From positions 1-57,799 of the forward strand of contig JAHABC010000013.1 of the NCBI GenBank assembly GCA_018376535.1: DNA of 57,799 nt. Direction: 5' to 3'. The translations under genes were made by a program, and so were the position numbers. This stretch comes from Ruminococcus sp. (GTDB lineage Bacteria; Bacillota; Clostridia; Oscillospirales; Ruminococcaceae). This document shows, in pieces, positions 43,043-51,250 of this stretch. A model generated the notes under the pieces. The model searched no databases and had not been told where the DNA came from. It saw only the letters and a list, made by a program, of their open reading frames with translations. Position 1 is the first letter of the stretch. Every line of letters starts with the position of its first letter.

Positions 43043-44083
43043 TTAATCTTCTTTAATAAATGAAACCGTTATTCCTGCAGATTGACAATACTTATGTACA
43101 TAAGAATATTGATAACATTCTACTACTATGTCTGGACAGTAATCGAAAACGCTATCCCCAATATATTTAACACTATCTGGTATTCTAATACGTTGAAGTT
43201 TGTCACAACAAGAAAAAGCTGATGCTCCAATACTACCAACAGTATCTGGAATTACAACCTTTTCAAGATTTTCACAGAATTGGAAAGTGCCATCTTCAAT
43301 TGAAACTACTCCTTTAGGAATTTCAATGCTAGATAGTTTAGTACAAGATTCAAAAGCAGAAGTTTTAATAAACCTTAAAGAACTTGGCAAACTAATGGAA
43401 GTCAATCTAACGCAGTTAGAAAAAGCATACTCACCAATAGCAACTACGCCCTCTGGAATAACAATACTCTTTAATAAAGAATATTCATCAAAAGCGAAAC
43501 CTTTTATGGCAGTATAGCCTTCTGGAATTTCAACGTTACCTTTAAGTCTAAACTTAGAAGCATCTGCAGAAGTGAACACTTTAGTATCTAACTTTTTATG
43601 AGATTGTTCTGTATCAGCATTATTAGAAGTGGAAACATTTTGTGCAGTAGCCACTGTTTGCTGTACAGGTTGTTCTTGTTCTGGAGTATACTCCCAACCT
43701 AGCATATAGGTAAATACTTTAAGAATAAAATCTATAGCAATCTTAGATAAGAACATATCGTTCTTCATAAACTCTCTAGCTTTGTTAATAGCAGATTCTT
43801 TATCGCCATTTTCATGAGTAAGAATTTCTACAATATTATTTTCTATAGCAGTTATTAAAAGACGTCTTTCCTTATCATATTCAGGAATGTAGTCTCTTAA
43901 TATAGATATAAACCTTTGCTTATTATGGATAGTATCTATACCATAAGTTATATATATTTCCTTAATAGCACTCATAATATGAGCAGTATCGTTAGTATCT
44001 GCAGTAGCAACTGGAGTATTACAGTAAGGGCATATTTTAAAGCCATCAGCAAAATCCTTGCCACAGTTAGAACAATGTATCAT
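43043..44083 (-). CDS. Zinc-ribbon and leucine-rich-repeat (BspA-like) protein
   Basis: The N-terminal zinc ribbon (CSNCGKDF...CPYC) is followed by a helical region (about 30-130) and a spacer. The C-terminal part (about 185-345) is about six BspA/LRR_5 repeats of some 23 residues (IPEGVVAIGEYAFSNCVRL type). No signal peptide is seen, so the LRRs are predicted to be cytosolic, unlike BspA adhesins. The gene precedes the kinase by 50 bases. The LRR could be a docking surface for the kinase/VWA pair. Confidence 0.85.
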   Translation of the reverse strand: MIHCSNCGKDFADGFKICPYCNTPVATADTNDTAHIMSAIKEIYITYGIDTIHNKQRFISILRDYIPEYDKERRLLITAIENNIVEILTHENGDKESAINKAREFMKNDMFLSKIAIDFILKVFTYMLGWEYTPEQEQPVQQTVATAQNVSTSNNADTEQSHKKLDTKVFTSADASKFRLKGNVEIPEGYTAIKGFAFDEYSLLKSIVIPEGVVAIGEYAFSNCVRLTSISLPSSLRFIKTSAFESCTKLSSIEIPKGVVSIEDGTFQFCENLEKVVIPDTVGSIGASAFSCCDKLQRIRIPDSVKYIGDSVFDYCPDIVVECYQYSYVHKYCQSAGITVSFIKED

Positions 44084-44113
44084 AACAAAAAACCCCTTTT
44101 AAATTAATAAAAA

Positions 44114-45562
44114 TTATTTAGTTTTCTTTTTAATAATATCTTTAACGAAACTAGAAATATAGTCACAATCTTGGAAAGCGTTTTGACCTATAGTAGTAAC
44201 ACTATTTGGAATATTTACATCTTTAAGGTTCAAACAGTGAGCAAACGCCATAGATTCAATTTCTTGTAGACCTTCTGGAAGTACAATTTCACTCATACAA
44301 CCACAATGAGCGAATGCCATAGAACAAATCTTTTTGATGTTTTTAGGTAAATGAACGTTTTTAAGATTTCTACAACCACCAAAAGCATAGAATCCCACTT
44401 TTTGTAAGGTATCTGGTAGAGAAATACTAGCTAGACTAGTACAATATGCAAAAATATTATCGCCTAAATCGGTAGTTTGTCCCATAAATGTGACTTTTCT
44501 AAGGTTGGAACAGTTATAGAATGCCCAAGCACCAATTTTATTGACACTAGCTGGAACTACTAAAGATGTAAGACTAGTACAATCACGGAAAGCCTTATCG
44601 CCAATAGTGGTAACACTTTCAGGGATTATAATTTCTTCCAAACTATGACAGCCTATAAAAGCACCATCTTGAATAGATTTAACACTGTTAGGAAGAATTA
44701 TCTTTTTAGGAATACCACAATATTCCATAGCACGTTTACCTATGGATTTTATAGTTCTAGGAAGTTCTACAATTTCATCATAGCCTTTATATTGTAGTAG
44801 TATACCATTACCTATGATTACAAATCTATCACGATTTTCGTCAATCCAAGGAGTATTTTGAAACGCTTCTTCACCAACTTGTGAAACACTATAAGGAATT
44901 TTAATATTTTTTAGATTAGTACAACAGTTAAATGCTCTTTTGCCAATTCTTTCAACACCTTCTGGCATAACTATAGATGTCAACCCGATACACTCATAAA
45001 ACGCAAAGTCACCAATAGAAATCAAACCACTAGGAATTTTAATTTCATTCAAACGCATACAACCATAGAAAGCGTAATCGCCTATAGTAGTAACAGTATC
45101 TGGAATAGTAACATTTTTTTTACCACTAGGACATATTAATAAGGTTGTAACATTTTTATCATATAGAACGCCATCAATAGTGGTATACTCAGCATTTTTT
45201 TTGTCAATGTCAATAGAGTCCAGAGAAAAGCAACCAGAAAACGCCATCTTACCGATAGAAGTAACGTTTTTGGATAGTATTGCACTATTTTTATTCTTAC
45301 TAAAAATTTTTTTTAAAATAATAGCTAACTTTGCAATGTTGCTAATTCCAGATGAATTAACAGCCATTAAGTTGTCACAATCTTCAAAGGCACGTTCACC
45401 AATAGAAACTACGCTTTCAGGAATTTTAACACTAGTCATAGACGAACAACTACTAAAAGCTCCGTTACCTATAGCGGTGACATTTTCAGGAATAACTACT
45501 TTTTCTTGAGCATCATCATCAAGTTGTTTTTCAAGAACGCCATCTTTTATTTCAAAATTCAT
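44114..45562 (-). CDS. Large leucine-rich-repeat (BspA-like) protein
   Basis: A 482-residue protein made almost wholly of LRR_5 repeats (consensus IP.SV..IG..AF..C..L), roughly 17 in number. A short non-repeat insertion lies near residues 80-95 (KIFSKNKNSAIL) and another near 235-265. There is no signal peptide, anchor or sorting signal. It is the first gene of the cluster, with a TTGCAA/TATAAT promoter upstream, and 30 bases before the zinc-ribbon LRR gene. It presumably acts with its smaller paralogue inside the cell. Confidence 0.88.
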   Translation of the reverse strand: MNFEIKDGVLEKQLDDDAQEKVVIPENVTAIGNGAFSSCSSMTSVKIPESVVSIGERAFEDCDNLMAVNSSGISNIAKLAIILKKIFSKNKNSAILSKNVTSIGKMAFSGCFSLDSIDIDKKNAEYTTIDGVLYDKNVTTLLICPSGKKNVTIPDTVTTIGDYAFYGCMRLNEIKIPSGLISIGDFAFYECIGLTSIVMPEGVERIGKRAFNCCTNLKNIKIPYSVSQVGEEAFQNTPWIDENRDRFVIIGNGILLQYKGYDEIVELPRTIKSIGKRAMEYCGIPKKIILPNSVKSIQDGAFIGCHSLEEIIIPESVTTIGDKAFRDCTSLTSLVVPASVNKIGAWAFYNCSNLRKVTFMGQTTDLGDNIFAYCTSLASISLPDTLQKVGFYAFGGCRNLKNVHLPKNIKKICSMAFAHCGCMSEIVLPEGLQEIESMAFAHCLNLKDVNIPNSVTTIGQNAFQDCDYISSFVKDIIKKKTK

Positions 45563-45642
45563 CTCAATATCCGCCCTTTAGTTTAAAAATTATAAAATAA
45601 AATCATAGTATCCAATAGCTAAAGGATACCCCATCTTTTAAT

Positions 45643-45671
45643 ATTATATCATATACTATTAGTTTTTGCAA
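45643..45671 (-). promoter_or_regulatory. Promoter of the LRR/kinase cluster
   Basis: On the minus strand TTGCAA (45666-45671), 17-bp spacer, TATAAT (45643-45648). Confidence 0.75.
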
Positions 45672-45820
45672 CCCAAATTTTAATAAGTTTTTAATATTTT
45701 ATAAAAAAATCCCGTTTTACAACGGTCAATATACATGATTTTTAAAAACAAACTAAAAAAAAAATATCATAAATGCCTAAAATAGAACATTAAAGATGCC
45801 TAAAAAATTCCAAATTTAAA

Positions 45821-45846
45821 AGGAATGATTTTTTAAAATCATTCCT
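45821..45846 (-). terminator. Terminator of the response-regulator gene
   Basis: AGGAATGATTTT/AAAATCATTCCT, a 12-bp perfect inverted repeat, with TTTTAAATTT on the minus side. A second short hairpin with a T7 tail on the minus strand lies at 45713-45726. Between 45563 and 45820 I see no gene. Confidence 0.8.
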
Positions 45847-45856
45847 AGTAGATATA

Positions 45857-46540
45857 TTATTTAATTTTGTATCCAAAACCTCTAACGGTTATGATTGGAT
45901 TTTCACACCCTTGAGCCTCAATTTTTTGTCTAAGAGTTTTAATATGTACGTCTACGGTACGACTTTCCCCCTCATATTCGAAGCCCCAAACTTCAGACAT
46001 CAACTTATCACGAGATACGGCGATACCTCTATTTTTAAGTAGATATACTAATATTTCATACTCTTTAAAAGTAAGAGTTATTTCCTTATCTGCAAAAGTG
46101 ACAGTCCTTTTTTCCACATCTACCGAAAGACCGTTTACTTTATATACTGAGGTTTCTACGTTGGATTGTTTATTGGAACGTCTTAATACTGCCTTAATTC
46201 TAGAAAGAAGTTCCATAATACCAAAAGGTTTGGTGATATAGTCATCTGCACCAAGTTCAAGACCATTTACTTTATCTATTTCATTGGATTTTGCAGTTAA
46301 CATGATTACTGGAACGTCATAAGTAAGTTGACTTTTTTTCAAATACTTCAAGACGCTAATGCCATCTTCATCGGGAACCATTATATCTAATAGAGCAATA
46401 TCGGGGAGTTTGTTCTTAATGGCAATTTTGAACTCATTAGCTGTAGGAAAACCCTCAGCCTCATAGCCACCCGATTTTAATGCACAAAGTATTAACTCTC
46501 TAATTCCGTCATCGTCTTCTAAGCAATACACTACACTCAT
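45857..46540 (-). CDS. OmpR/PhoB-family response regulator
   Basis: A 227-residue transcription factor. The receiver domain (1-120) has the acidic pocket LEDDDG and phospho-acceptor Asp52 in ALLDIMVPDEDG, with Lys in ITKPFG. The winged-helix domain (about 130-225) has TFKEYEILVYLLKNRGIAVSRD and VDVHIKTLRQKI. No sensor kinase gene is adjacent, so its partner is elsewhere or absent. It is of the PhoP type and is a candidate for reading the Pho-box-like repeats before pstS and the Na/Pi symporter; this is inference only. Confidence 0.92.
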   Translation of the reverse strand: MSVVYCLEDDDGIRELILCALKSGGYEAEGFPTANEFKIAIKNKLPDIALLDIMVPDEDGISVLKYLKKSQLTYDVPVIMLTAKSNEIDKVNGLELGADDYITKPFGIMELLSRIKAVLRRSNKQSNVETSVYKVNGLSVDVEKRTVTFADKEITLTFKEYEILVYLLKNRGIAVSRDKLMSEVWGFEYEGESRTVDVHIKTLRQKIEAQGCENPIITVRGFGYKIK

Positions 46541-46669
46541 AAAAAAACCTCACTCTATTCATAGAAAATTTCAAAACTTTACTAGATAATTATACACTAA
46601 ACTTGAGTAAAAAATCAACCCCATTTTAGTAAACATTCTGTAAAGATTATATTTTTTAGAAAGTATATA

Positions 46670-47884
46670 TTACTCATCTTGTGAACCTGCTTTTATGTTG
46701 TATATAGGTTTTATTATATCTTGAATAGTAACGGTATCTTGAATGTTTTCCACAATGTCATCTATAGATTTATAAGCCATAGGACATTCATCTAGCGTAC
46801 TTGCGTTAATAGATGTCGAATATATACCTTGCATCTGTTTTTTAAACTCCGATACTGTAAAAGAGTTCTTTGCTTGTGAACGTGACATTAAGCGTCCTGC
46901 TCCATGTGGTGCAGAGTAGTTCCAATCGGGATTGCCTTTTCCTATACATATTAGACTTCCATCACGCATATTTATAGGAATTATAAGTTTTTCACCCTTT
47001 TGTGAGGATACTGCTCCTTTGCGTAGAACCATATTTTCAATATCTATATAGTTGTGAATAGTGCTAAACTGTTCTACTATGTGAAACTTCATATTTTTAA
47101 CTATTTCGTACATCATGGCTTGACGGTTTATTAGAGCGTATTCTTGGATAATCTTCATATCATGAATATACCTATCAAAAAGATTTCCCTCTACATACGC
47201 TAAGTGCTTTGGTACAGATGTAGTCTTGGTGTTCTTAATAGCAGATATAGTCTTTTCAATCTCTTTTTGTCTACCTTGAGCTTTTAAACTATCGATAACT
47301 TTTTGAATATCATCTTCAGTGGAATGGTTTAATTGCTTATAAGCCTCCTCTTGATAGTATTTAGCGACTTGTAATCCTAAATGCCTTGAGCCTGAATGTA
47401 TTACTATATATATTCTACCATCTGAACCTTTGTCTACTTCTATAAAGTGATTTCCTCCACCAAGAGTTCCAATACTTTTTTCAGCTTTTAGATAGTTGAT
47501 GTGTTCAAAGCAGTACAAGTTTTGAAGGTTAGTCTTATCGAAAAATTTATGAGGTTTATTTCTCATTTCAAAACCCATTGGAATATTTTCTCTAATAATC
47601 TTATCCAACTTCATAGGTTCGATATGTTTTTCTTTAAGAATAGCCGTTTCCATACCACAACCTATATCCACGCCGACCAAGTTTGGAACTATTCTTTTAG
47701 AAGATATAGTCATAGTAGTACCGATAGTGCAACCTGCTCCAGCATGAACGTCTGGCATCATGCGAATGGTTTCGTTCTTAACAAACTCTTGATTACATAG
47801 TTCAATGATTTGCTTGATACTGTCATCATCTATTATATCTGTAAATACGGTTGCTGAATTATATTTTCCATTTAAAATTAACAT
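46670..47884 (-). CDS. rtcB: RtcB-family RNA ligase
   Basis: GTP-dependent ligase joining 2',3'-cyclic phosphate or 3'-phosphate ends to 5'-OH ends in RNA repair. Metal and nucleotide motifs are VGVDIGCGM (Cys), GGGNHFIEV, HSGSRHLG and the GMP-accepting His in SAPHGAGRLMSR. Length 404 is normal for the bacterial subgroup. AGGAGG precedes ATG 47884. No rtcA, rtcR or archease gene is adjacent. It is flanked by its own upstream AT-rich promoter region and stands alone. Confidence 0.93.
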   Translation of the reverse strand: MLILNGKYNSATVFTDIIDDDSIKQIIELCNQEFVKNETIRMMPDVHAGAGCTIGTTMTISSKRIVPNLVGVDIGCGMETAILKEKHIEPMKLDKIIRENIPMGFEMRNKPHKFFDKTNLQNLYCFEHINYLKAEKSIGTLGGGNHFIEVDKGSDGRIYIVIHSGSRHLGLQVAKYYQEEAYKQLNHSTEDDIQKVIDSLKAQGRQKEIEKTISAIKNTKTTSVPKHLAYVEGNLFDRYIHDMKIIQEYALINRQAMMYEIVKNMKFHIVEQFSTIHNYIDIENMVLRKGAVSSQKGEKLIIPINMRDGSLICIGKGNPDWNYSAPHGAGRLMSRSQAKNSFTVSEFKKQMQGIYSTSINASTLDECPMAYKSIDDIVENIQDTVTIQDIIKPIYNIKAGSQDE

Positions 47885-48015
47885 AGATAATACCTCCTAG
47901 ATATTTATTGATAATATTATATCAAAATTTAGAAAAAATATCATATAAAAAATGTTGCGAGTGTAAACTAGATGTATTATATCATAAAAATATATTAAAT
48001 GCAAGTTTAAATGAA

Positions 48016-48047
48016 ATAGGCATAGAAAACTTATGTTCTATGCCTAT
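48016..48047 (-). terminator. Terminator of the galU operon
   Basis: A 12-bp perfect stem ATAGGCATAGAA/TTCTATGCCTAT with an 8-base loop. Confidence 0.8.
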
Positions 48048-48058
48048 TCGATATTATA

Positions 48059-48934
48059 TTAAACCTTTAATAGGTTCAATGAGGATAAGTATTCAGCGAA
48101 GTCATCTTTTAGGTCGTCACGGGATAGAGCAACTTCTACATTAGCCTTTAAGATACCTAACTTATTACCCATATCGTAACGTTTGCCAGTGAAATCCACA
48201 CCTATAAAGCCATCACGTTGAGCCAGAGTTTTCATAGCGTCGGTTAATTGAAGTTCGTTACCTGCTCCAAACGGAGTATTTTCTAATATTGTAAATATTT
48301 CCGATGGGAGTATACATCTACCTAGTATTGAAAAGTATGAATACACTTGGTCTTCTGTTTGAGGTTTTTCTATCATATCGGAAACCTCATACAGATTATC
48401 TTTAATGTGATTAACTTTTAAAGATGAGTATTTTTTAATATCATCTTTAGGAACTTCTTTTATACAAACAGTACCTTTTCCGAAAGTTTCGTAGGCTCTA
48501 CAGAGTTGTCCAATGCAAGGGTCATCACCGATAATTACATCATCGCCATACAGAACGGCAAAAGGTTCGTTACCCACGAAGTTTTTAGCTTGTAGTATTG
48601 CGTGTCCTAGACCTAATTGCTGTTGCTGTCTTACAAATGATATATTAGCCATACTAGCAATATTGACTACATCTTTAAGATATTCATGTTTACCACTATC
48701 TTCAAGACGTTTTTCTAACTCAGGCATTCTGTCGAAGTGGTCTTCTATGATGGATTTTCCTCTACTAGTTATGATTAGTATATCAGTGATACCACTTTTA
48801 ACAGCCTCCTCCACGATGTATTGTATAGCTGGTTTATCTACAATAGGGAGCATTTCTTTAGGCATAGCTTTGGTAGCTGGGAGTACTCTAGTACCCAATC
48901 CAGCAGCTGGAATGACTGCTTTTTTAATCTTCAT
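48059..48934 (-). CDS. galU: UTP-glucose-1-phosphate uridylyltransferase
   Basis: Makes UDP-glucose for surface glycan and glycolipid synthesis. It has the nucleotidyltransferase signature AAGLGTRVLPATKAMPKEML, the metal and base site FAVLYGDDVI, and the sugar site GAGNELQLTDA. Length 291 is normal. It begins 5 bases after the RING-like membrane protein gene, so the two are probably one operon. Confidence 0.96.
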   Translation of the reverse strand: MKIKKAVIPAAGLGTRVLPATKAMPKEMLPIVDKPAIQYIVEEAVKSGITDILIITSRGKSIIEDHFDRMPELEKRLEDSGKHEYLKDVVNIASMANISFVRQQQQLGLGHAILQAKNFVGNEPFAVLYGDDVIIGDDPCIGQLCRAYETFGKGTVCIKEVPKDDIKKYSSLKVNHIKDNLYEVSDMIEKPQTEDQVYSYFSILGRCILPSEIFTILENTPFGAGNELQLTDAMKTLAQRDGFIGVDFTGKRYDMGNKLGILKANVEVALSRDDLKDDFAEYLSSLNLLKV

Positions 48935-48939
48935 ACGAA

Positions 48940-49872
48940 TTATCCTCCAAAATATGATATAATTAAACTTAGTATAAAATAGAAGTATGTGTTAAAGATT
49001 TGACTACATATGAAAACTATCAGCATAGCAAGGAAGTTTGTATTGTTTTTAGCATCTACTAAACTTCTTAAAAAATCTTGATATGGCTTGTTTTTGGATT
49101 TCATACTATATTTGATTTCTTTGATGTTATTAACACACTTTTTAAAGTATATAGGCAGAGTTTTATAACCTACAAATAGTCTAAATACTGCCGATAATAC
49201 TACGGAAATAACTAAGACAATCTTAAAAGCTGATGATGTGAATATATCCGACATTTGACCTACTAGGTATTGTGGTGAACTCCATATTAATATTGGAATG
49301 GCTATTATAAAGTTTATCAAAAATGTAAATACGGCAGGTACATACATATTTTTACTAACCATATAATATTCAGAAAATAAGAAAGCCCATATATTAAATG
49401 CGTTTTTACTCTTTTCGGTAGACATTTTATAAAACTTCTTAGTATTAAATAGTGATTTACTATATAGATAAAATTCTAAAAGAGTAACTCCCGAACATTT
49501 TTCGTTAGGGTCAAGATTTACTTGATTTAATATATTGTTAGATACAGAAATCACTTTATCATAATTATCTTGAATAAAATTTTCTTGTTTAGTAGAATTA
49601 TTATTCTCATTAAAAGTATCGACTTTTACTTCACTAAGATTTTTGGGTTTTTGATTTAATATATCGGCAGGTTTGGAATGTTTTTCCGAAAAAGTCCAGC
49701 CATTTTTATGATATTCAGTATTTATACATTTTCCAACGGAATTATAACACTCTCTATGATAAGGTGTACCACAAGTTTCGCATACTACAATATCATCATC
49801 TTCTAAGAACTTTTTCTTACAGATTATACATTCTTCATGAACAAAGTTCAAAACCATCAACTCACTTTTCAT
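48940..49872 (-). CDS. RING-finger-like zinc domain fused to a membrane domain
   Basis: The N-terminal 45 residues hold CIICKKKFLEDDD, CETCG and HRECY, with a fourth pair through GKCI, the pattern of the prokaryotic RING family 1. A polar linker follows, then about four membrane segments (from residue 155 on) resembling DUF2628-type proteins (FNIWAFLFSEYYMVSKNMY). Eukaryotic RINGs are ubiquitin ligases, but prokaryotic members have no proven activity and often sit in membrane proteins. It probably faces the cytoplasm with its zinc domain. It is co-operonic with galU, an unexpected pairing. Length 310. Confidence 0.8.
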   Translation of the reverse strand: MKSELMVLNFVHEECIICKKKFLEDDDIVVCETCGTPYHRECYNSVGKCINTEYHKNGWTFSEKHSKPADILNQKPKNLSEVKVDTFNENNNSTKQENFIQDNYDKVISVSNNILNQVNLDPNEKCSGVTLLEFYLYSKSLFNTKKFYKMSTEKSKNAFNIWAFLFSEYYMVSKNMYVPAVFTFLINFIIAIPILIWSSPQYLVGQMSDIFTSSAFKIVLVISVVLSAVFRLFVGYKTLPIYFKKCVNNIKEIKYSMKSKNKPYQDFLRSLVDAKNNTNFLAMLIVFICSQIFNTYFYFILSLIISYFGG

Positions 49873-50067
49873 AAAATATTAATTAAAGATGCTTAAAAAG
49901 TATCTGTTTACATTATAGCATCTATTTAATACGATGTCAATTATATCACCAGTCTTTAGGTATAAATGATTATGTATAATCTGTTAAGAATAAAAAATAC
50001 AAATTTCTAACACTGTAATAATTATACACTAATTTACTTAATATGTCAATACCAACCAAGGAAAAGT

Positions 50068-50098
50068 AAAACGCTTCATTGAAAACAATGAGCGTTTT
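50068..50098 (-). terminator. Terminator of the deaminase-like gene
   Basis: AAAACGCT-T-CATTG pairs with CAATGAGCGTTTT with one bulged T, and a short T-rich tail on the minus strand. Confidence 0.75.
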
Positions 50099-50106
50099 GG
50101 TTAATA

Positions 50107-51069
50107 TTAACGTTTTTTATTAGCATTTTTCAAGATTTTAGCATCTTTTTTAGCCATTTTTTTCTTTTCCTTAGCTATTTTAAGAAGTTCTTTTTTAGTT
50201 AGAGTTTGTTTATTAGCGACATCTATATAAGTTTCAGAACTTTCCATGCCATTTATATTGGTAACGTTTTCAAAGGTAAAAGCATCAAAAAGTCGTTGTT
50301 TGTTGAAATCTTTTTTGTCTGTTTCTGACAATCCTTTTTCACGAAGTTTGTCTGTTATATCGTTGTTTTGTTGTTTGAAAGTAGTATTTTTATTTTGAAC
50401 ACTATCTATATTCATAGATACATCTATGGGAGCAGGAATGGAGTTTGAATATCTACTTTGATAGTAACTAGATTTAGCCTTTTGAACAATCTTATCTGGT
50501 TTACTTGGAATAGGATTATCCTCAAATATAGATACAGGTCTGCTGACGTTTTTATTATTTTTAATAGGTTCAACGTCATTAATAGGACTTATATCGCTAT
50601 CCATAGATATAGAACCACTGTCCCAACCCTCTGACCAATCGTCTATATCCACAGATGGTGAGGAAGTATTAGTTAAGACTGTATCATTAGAGGTGAGTTT
50701 GTTTAATTCCGTGTATTCGTGTACATTAGTCATAATTTTAGCATTTGAATTTTTAGGATTAATTTGCAACATAAGTTCTAAGCAATTATCACAAGGTATG
50801 CAAAACTCACCAGTTTCCATATCTAAGGTAATTAGATAGTCTATTAAAGTTTTATGCTCTTTCATCATAAGCGTAATAGCTTCAAATTCAGAACAAGTAT
50901 CCTTTAGATGCCCATTTTCGATGGTACTGCCATTAGTTGCTTTAAATATCGAACCATCATCGGTAGAAATAACCGTAACTTTAGAATTATTAATGTTAAA
51001 TCCAAACCCATTGGATTTTTTAACAGATAACATATCTAAAGCGATATCATATAATTCATTTAAATTCAT
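50107..51069 (-). CDS. Cytidine-deaminase-like fold protein with long disordered tail
   Basis: The N-terminal 110 residues resemble the cytidine deaminase fold: zinc-site candidates are CSEFEAI (C-x-E instead of H-x-E) and PCDNCLEL (PCxxC). Residues 125-275 are low complexity and polar (Ser/Asp/Asn-rich, with SPSVDIDDWSEGWD), and the C-terminus is a Lys-rich helix (KKKMAKKDAKILKNANKKR). Whether it deaminates anything is unknown; the motif is complete enough to bind zinc. There is a consensus promoter upstream and no close operon partner. The basic tail could bind nucleic acid or target the protein. Confidence 0.7.
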   Translation of the reverse strand: MNLNELYDIALDMLSVKKSNGFGFNINNSKVTVISTDDGSIFKATNGSTIENGHLKDTCSEFEAITLMMKEHKTLIDYLITLDMETGEFCIPCDNCLELMLQINPKNSNAKIMTNVHEYTELNKLTSNDTVLTNTSSPSVDIDDWSEGWDSGSISMDSDISPINDVEPIKNNKNVSRPVSIFEDNPIPSKPDKIVQKAKSSYYQSRYSNSIPAPIDVSMNIDSVQNKNTTFKQQNNDITDKLREKGLSETDKKDFNKQRLFDAFTFENVTNINGMESSETYIDVANKQTLTKKELLKIAKEKKKMAKKDAKILKNANKKR

Positions 51070-51115
51070 AAAAAAAATGTACCTCCTTTGTTAGTTTGTA
51101 TAATACACTAAATAA

Positions 51116-51144
51116 ATTATAATATATTCTATAAAAAATGTCAA
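51116..51144 (-). promoter_or_regulatory. Consensus sigma-A promoter of the deaminase-like gene
   Basis: On the minus strand TTGACA (51139-51144), a 17-bp spacer and TATAAT (51116-51121), both boxes perfect. AAGGAGG follows before ATG 51069. Confidence 0.88.
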
Positions 51145-51167
51145 TATATTAGGTAAAAATAATAAAA

Positions 51168-51205
51168 GTGGCTACGAAATGAATAAATCACTTCATAGCC
51201 ATATT
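51168..51205 (-). terminator. Terminator of the dockerin peptidase gene
   Basis: TGGCTA and TAGCCA pair at the base of a longer imperfect stem. The minus strand continues ACTTTTATTATTTTTAC. Confidence 0.75.
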
Positions 51206-51250
51206 TATGTTGTTGTTTTAAAGGGATTTGCTATAATTTGGATAATAATA

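Noticed and set aside
43043..45562. LRR proteins as surface adhesins
   Set aside because: Neither has a signal peptide or anchor, one starts with a zinc ribbon, and both belong to a cytosolic kinase cluster.
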